From Physcomitrium patens (taxonomy: Eukaryota > Streptophyta > Bryopsida > Funariales > Funariaceae): DNA of 64,000 bases. Under the pieces are notes generated by a model, which was not told where the DNA came from, did not search any database, and saw only the letters and a list, made by a program, of their open reading frames with translations. The translations under genes and the position numbers were made by a program. This document shows, piece after piece, positions 59,644 to 64,000 of this stretch. Position 1 is the stretch's first letter, and each line of letters begins with the position of its first letter. The stretch covers positions 8,947,100 through 9,011,099 of the forward strand of contig NC_037262.1 in NCBI RefSeq assembly GCF_000002425.4, read 5' to 3'.

Positions 59644-60630
59644 TCAAACAGGTTGCACTGAGGAACTGCACAAGTACATGTAACGTACCAAACAAGGTGC
59701 CAGTATGGAGCAACTCAGTGAGTTCTCGGACTTTATTTCTAGCCGCACATCGGAGGTACGCGGACGCTGCGACCTGTCTATTATTAGTCCTCGCTGCAGG
59801 TCCACACTAAATCTTTCAGACTTTCCCATCCCCAATAGACATCTGCTCAGGGCTCCCGGAGTGAAGCTACTCACGACTCTACTGGACAAGCCAATGCTAT
59901 CAAGCACGTCAAGTACGACAATTTGTTCTTCGCCGTCTAAGCAGATGTATGAGACCTTGCCGCCTGAACTTGAGACATCCTCGGAGTGATGGTGGTTGTT
60001 ACTTAACTGAAGGTCATCGGTATTCGGCGTGGAAATAACAGAATTGTGCGAAGAGTGTATTTCAGCTGGTCCTCGTGCATCCGCACGACGTTGGCACATG
60101 TCTTCTTGAAAGACAAATGCAGCCGCCATTGGGTTGTCGAAAGAGAAATCATCTTCATCAACTTTGATCCGAGCATCCTTGAGAATAATTGCAACAAATA
60201 TTACCATCAGAGTGGCGAAACTCAAACAAAAAAATTCGCGCAGGCAGCTTTTTGCCGTTTGAATGGAAGGTGAGGCTGAGTGGAAAAGTACCTGATCCTG
60301 TCTGCTTTGGACATTATTTGCTTGCTCCATATCTGGCTCAAGCAAGTCCGGCTCAGCCGCGACATCCATGTGTAACGGGCCTGAACTGGGCACCCACATG
60401 GACTTTCTACCTGATCCAAGCTCCGGCCACCAGCTTCGCCCTGATCGCGCCCCCTCCACCACACTTCTCGAGCGGGCAGAACCTCCAATACAGCACGTCG
60501 TTAACGAAAACGGCATGACTGCATCTTTCCCCCGACAAAAACCTTTCTTGGCAGAAGGACCTGGGGAAGTGGCAGGTAGTTGATGTTTCTTGCTGACCAT
60601 TGTGGAGACAGTTCTCAGGGGTTTTGGCAT
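59644..60630 (-). CDS. Hypothetical protein, model uncertain
   Basis: Continuous minus-strand frame of 328 codons from ATG at 60630 to the stop at 59644. Residues 1-115 are Ser/Arg/Gly-rich and basic, residues 155-170 acidic (KVDEDDFSF), and a later part is Ser-rich with hydrophobic strands (KVSYICLDGEEQIVVLDV). The frame contains a hydrophobic stretch (FATLMVIFVAIIL) that looks like a membrane segment, but it is flanked by CAG/GTACTT on the left and TTCTCAAG/GAT on the right, in the same phase. That stretch may therefore be an intron that happens to be open, and the mature protein soluble. No family is recognised. Confidence 0.45.
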   Translation of the reverse strand: MPKPLRTVSTMVSKKHQLPATSPGPSAKKGFCRGKDAVMPFSLTTCCIGGSARSRSVVEGARSGRSWWPELGSGRKSMWVPSSGPLHMDVAAEPDLLEPDMEQANNVQSRQDQVLFHSASPSIQTAKSCLREFFCLSFATLMVIFVAIILKDARIKVDEDDFSFDNPMAAAFVFQEDMCQRRADARGPAEIHSSHNSVISTPNTDDLQLSNNHHHSEDVSSSGGKVSYICLDGEEQIVVLDVLDSIGLSSRVVSSFTPGALSRCLLGMGKSERFSVDLQRGLIIDRSQRPRTSDVRLEIKSENSLSCSILAPCLVRYMYLCSSSVQPV

Positions 60631-60826
60631 CAGAGAGACTCCAAGAGCTGCTGCCCGACGACCAGCAATCGTATGAGGACTTATCCTTCTTCACTCTCCC
60701 GGAAATATATATCTCGATAGCAGAACTTCTACGGCAAATCTATCTTCTCACAATCAAATATCTGATGTCCACTTGGCATCTAAGATCTTCCCTTGGTTCA
60801 TGATGTGCATGAGACTCCGGAACTCC

Positions 60827-62319
60827 TCAACATATCTGCGTTCTAATCCACGCCCGCAGTCCATGTCCACGGTGAAATGTCGTAGCTTCTCCAAAGTGCT
60901 CCAGTAGAGCTAGAGCATCCATTGCACGAACTCTCAACTCAACGTCTGATGTTAAGGCTTTATCCATAAGCAATACCTAGCAGCGTCAAGTACTGTCTGC
61001 ATCAACTCAAGAGAAAGATCAGAACACGGTGGATAATTAATAAAGGAAGCCCATCTGTAGCTGCAATGTCTTTGGTTCTCAGTAGTCTCAAACTGCAATG
61101 AACCTCTGGAAGTTTCCATTTGAATCCAGATCATCGTCTGATCATCAACCAGCCCCCTATGTTGCAAATTCACCTTCTGCTGAACAAGGGATTGCACGAA
61201 AGGCTTTGGAAGAACAAACCCACCGAGTTTTGTATCAACTGCGCAAACATAGTCTGACAACGCCAATCATCTACACTTAGCTACCGGGACCTACTATTGG
61301 ATGAATGCACCCAAACATATTCTACTCCTCATTCATTCGTAGTACCAAAGGATTTCACATGTCTATAAGTTAGTTTAGTGTGTTTGACAGTTCGAGAGAG
61401 ATACAGTTGCAGAGTGTTATTGAATGAGAGAAAGAATACTTTCAGTATTAGATTCTTGTGATACTAAAGAATTGTGTATGATTGAATAAAGAGATATATG
61501 TGTTATGAACGAAATGTACATTGTAGAGAAAGTATAGAATCTAATACCTACATACAGCTGTAACATTGAAGAGTTGTAGGAACCACTTCCGCCAACTACT
61601 CTCTCCTGTCAGGCCAACGATTAAAACAACTCAGCACCAAAACTCTTGTCGTGCATCTAGATATATAGAAAAGAGAAACCCAATCATGAAGCTTTTTAGC
61701 AGCTTTTCATTAAATATTCCGGTTACAATAGCATAAGCCAAAAGTAGCAAACCCTAACCTCTCTAGCCAAAGTCGGCTACTCTTTTGGGTATTTGTACTC
61801 TTTCTACAGCCTCTATCAGAAGTCGACGAACGGTTTGTTTTGGCTGCATTAAACGTGACATCCTCTCCAATGGCTTCCAACTTTTATGAACCAGCGAGGT
61901 GATTGATTCATGTGACTCGACTGCATCGATGATGTGAAAAACTCACTCATCACGAGAAACTGGAATCAAACCGAAGGCCTCGAGGAGGGGAAGTCGGCGT
62001 TTCAGGGATATTGCGCTGCTTTTGAATAATAGCTGGAATGCGGATATTGCGTGCTTTTTGTCCAGTGCAAGATCCAAGAGGCCATGCTGTGCCAGCTTCT
62101 GATAGCCAACAATGAACAAGCGGACAGCAAATGGTTAATCACTCGGCTAGCCTCGTCGATTGAATACGATGAACCACAATTGTGCAGGATCCTTTGGTCC
62201 CCATAGCAGGACGTCGGCTGGTGTTCTTTGGTGGAAACTCCCGTAGATTCGCTTGCCTCCTTCTTTTCTGCATCCGGTCTGTCGCCGTTGGGTGACGACT
62301 TAGAATTGTCCGCCCCCAT
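60827..62319 (-). CDS. Partly resolved multi-exon gene with possible N-myristoylation start
   Basis: Three exon-like pieces on the minus strand. First, 62143-62319, from an ATG giving MGADNSKSSP, a good N-myristoylation pattern (Gly2, Ser6); the frame is also open upstream with another ATG at 62383. Second, 61947-62098, helical (KLAQHGLLDLALDKKH, RRLPLLEAFGLIPV), ending in a consensus GTGAGT donor. Last, 60827-60976, after a TGCTAG acceptor, coding ALTSDVELRVRAMDALALLEHFG and ending in TGA. The first two join in phase but through an intron of only 44 nt. At least one exon between 60977 and 61946 is missing from the model, since the phases of the last two do not match. Parts of the frame 60952-61266 may belong to it. 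No family recognised; the helical pieces could be repeats of the ARM/HEAT kind. Confidence 0.4.
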
Positions 62320-62560
62320 TGCAAACAATTCAAATGCCAAGCCCCCCCCTGCGGGAATAGCTCGATACTCCATGGACGATTCCGCTTTCGTCGATGGCTT
62401 GCATTGTGCGTTCCAGGCTTCGAGACTGGTGGTGGTGCTCCCGAGGCTCCGTCTCCATTTGGGTCTTGCAATCAGCAATGCAATGAAAACCCTAGAAACG
62501 GAATTGACTAGTGCAAGCCCGTGACTTCGAACCCACCAATGCGTTTCTATGAAATGCATA
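62320..62560 (-). promoter_or_regulatory. Probable 5' leader and start region of the 60.8-62.3 kb gene
   Basis: Composition is gene-like up to 62560, then drops abruptly to AT-rich DNA. The minus strand contains CTAGGGTTTTC (about 62487-62497), a sequence common in plant 5' leaders near transcription starts. Confidence 0.4.
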
Positions 62561-64000
62561 TCATTAATATTATAATTCGTAATATCATAAATATCAGAAA
62601 AATCTATCTATCCATATATAGTTAAATTTATTACAATAAAATACTTTTAAATATTTCAAAATATTTTAGTCTAACATGACCAAAGATAATTTAGATGTAT
62701 TAGTTGTAATGGAAATTAGAATTTTATATAACCTCTTGCTCACTTGTTCATTACATATTGTAGTGTTAAGCACCTACTTATGCTCTAATACTTTACTTTG
62801 TATTAAAATTCAAAAAAGTTTCAAGTGTTGAAAATAAGACATTAAATGGTTAAGACTTGTATTAATTGTTTTATTAATAGTAATTAAAAATCACATAATT
62901 ATATTAATGGTGATTTAAAATACTATTATTAAAAATATCAATATATAAAAAATCTAAATAGTATCATAAAATAAAAATGATATTATAATAATTAATATAT
63001 TTAATTACTTTTGATATTAATAAAGTCTATAAACTCAAGGGTATTATTAATGCCACTAGAATATTTGCTATTACACTACATGCCATCATATTATGGTGTG
63101 TATTAGCAATAATCCAAAAGTGCATTGTAGTGTGAATATGAATTTAGGATAATTGAAGTTGTTGCTGCAACAAGAAATTGAAATTGATTGTTATAGTAAA
63201 ATCAAAAAAAAAAAAGCAAATAATATGAATGTGAAGATAGATTGTTGAAATAAATTTCCAGCTACAACTTTGTGTTTTTATGATATTTTCATCAATCCAT
63301 TCAATAAGAGGATTCAAACTTGAGGTATTTTCAAAACCAAATAACTAAAGATTTAGTAGTAGTATTTTTAAGATTATTTGAAATATCAAATCCAAAATAT
63401 CATTATTCAAACTTTATTACTATCTTCAAGATTTTGAAATATGACTTGATATTTTTGTGATGTATGAAGTAATATCAAGTCAACCTAATATGTCAACTTA
63501 ATATTCTACATCCATTCTTCTCATTCTTTTGTACTATTCATTATGCCTCTTAAGAAGTTCTTGAGCCTTGCAAAGAGTAGTAAAAAAGATCCTTTTAGGA
63601 TAAATGAATATGTTATAATTGTCAACTTATTAAAAGATAATTTTCAAAAATTGCATAGTTTGAGCAAAACAAAGGTATGTAGAAAGCAAATAAATAAAGT
63701 TGGAGCTTTGAAGTATGAAGCTGTTGATATGAATAAGACATCAAAAGATAAGTTTAACTTTTTTGTGGCAAACATGCTAAGTTGATTGCAAATTATTAAA
63801 GAAAATTTATGGCTTCATACTACTAATTAATAGGTAAGAACACTAATATCAATAATAAGGATTAAAAGCAAAGTATACATATAATGGCCACAAAGTTGGA
63901 AGACAACTATTAACTCTATAAAAAAATGCATGATTTGTATGATACAAGGTTAAACATGACCTTGATCTACAAGAAGGACTTTATTGCAATAAAAAATATA
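62561..64000. other. AT-rich intergenic DNA to the window end
   Basis: Very AT-rich. The only frame with mixed composition is 63543-63785 (plus, 80 codons, Lys-rich), which has an ATG but no recognisable domain and may be a transposon relic. Confidence 0.5.

Noticed and set aside
62527-62560. A tRNA-like GGTTCGAAGTC on the minus strand near 62527
   Set aside because: No matching acceptor, D or anticodon stems can be folded around it.

Overview
This is a 64-kb piece of land-plant nuclear DNA, most likely from a moss. The plant assignment rests on a xyloglucan endotransglucosylase/hydrolase (XTH) gene with its plant-type C-terminal domain, on many GT-AG introns of plant size, and on LTR retrotransposons, one with an initiator-Met-tRNA primer site. 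The moss assignment (Physcomitrium-like) is inference from the base contrast: genes sit in near-balanced-GC islands between very AT-rich stretches full of (TA)n microsatellites.

Layout. 1-9.3 kb: no convincing gene; AT-rich DNA, a transcript-like G/T-rich stretch (about 1.5-2.64 kb) and a GC-rich island (about 3.46-5.75 kb) with one weak ORF. 9.3-14.1 kb (minus): CCT3, the gamma subunit of the cytosolic chaperonin TRiC/CCT; 14 coding exons were placed by splice sites and reading phase and give 555 residues. 16.3-17.7 kb (plus): a five-exon gene for a 195-residue charged helical protein ending in a dehydrin K-segment-like motif. 19.5-20.6 kb (plus): a two-exon aldo-keto reductase. 20.6-24.6 kb: AT-rich. 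24.7-27.9 kb (minus): a five-exon, 730-residue protein with a C-terminal pseudokinase domain.

30.6-42.9 kb is a repeat-dominated desert. It holds a Ty3/gypsy chromovirus at 34296-41865 with 549-bp LTRs and a near-perfect target duplication; its gag-pol frame is broken by many stops. 43.1-44.0 kb (minus): an intronless XTH. 47355-52282 (minus): a decayed Ty1/copia element with perfect 5-bp target duplications. A solo LTR of the same gypsy family lies inside it (49453-49989, minus), also with perfect duplications, so the order of insertion is clear.

52.9-57.9 kb is a head-to-head pair: a five-exon gene for a probable organelle membrane protein (minus) and a four-exon gene for a 510-residue protein with a nuclear-localisation-like basic tract (plus). 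Both appear to share a region of about 0.8 kb. 59.6-62.4 kb (minus) holds two poorly resolved gene models, one with a possible N-myristoylation start. The rest is AT-rich.

The genes do not form a pathway; this is an ordinary plant gene neighbourhood with transposon islands. The most unusual items are the pseudokinase with three missing catalytic residues, the K-segment-tailed helical protein, the nested retroelements, LTR inverted repeats whose stems are kept while the loops change, and a tandem duplication covering a CCT3 3' splice site. I saw no CRISPR array, no tRNA or rRNA gene and no prokaryote-type operon. All gene models are by eye; cDNA was not available.
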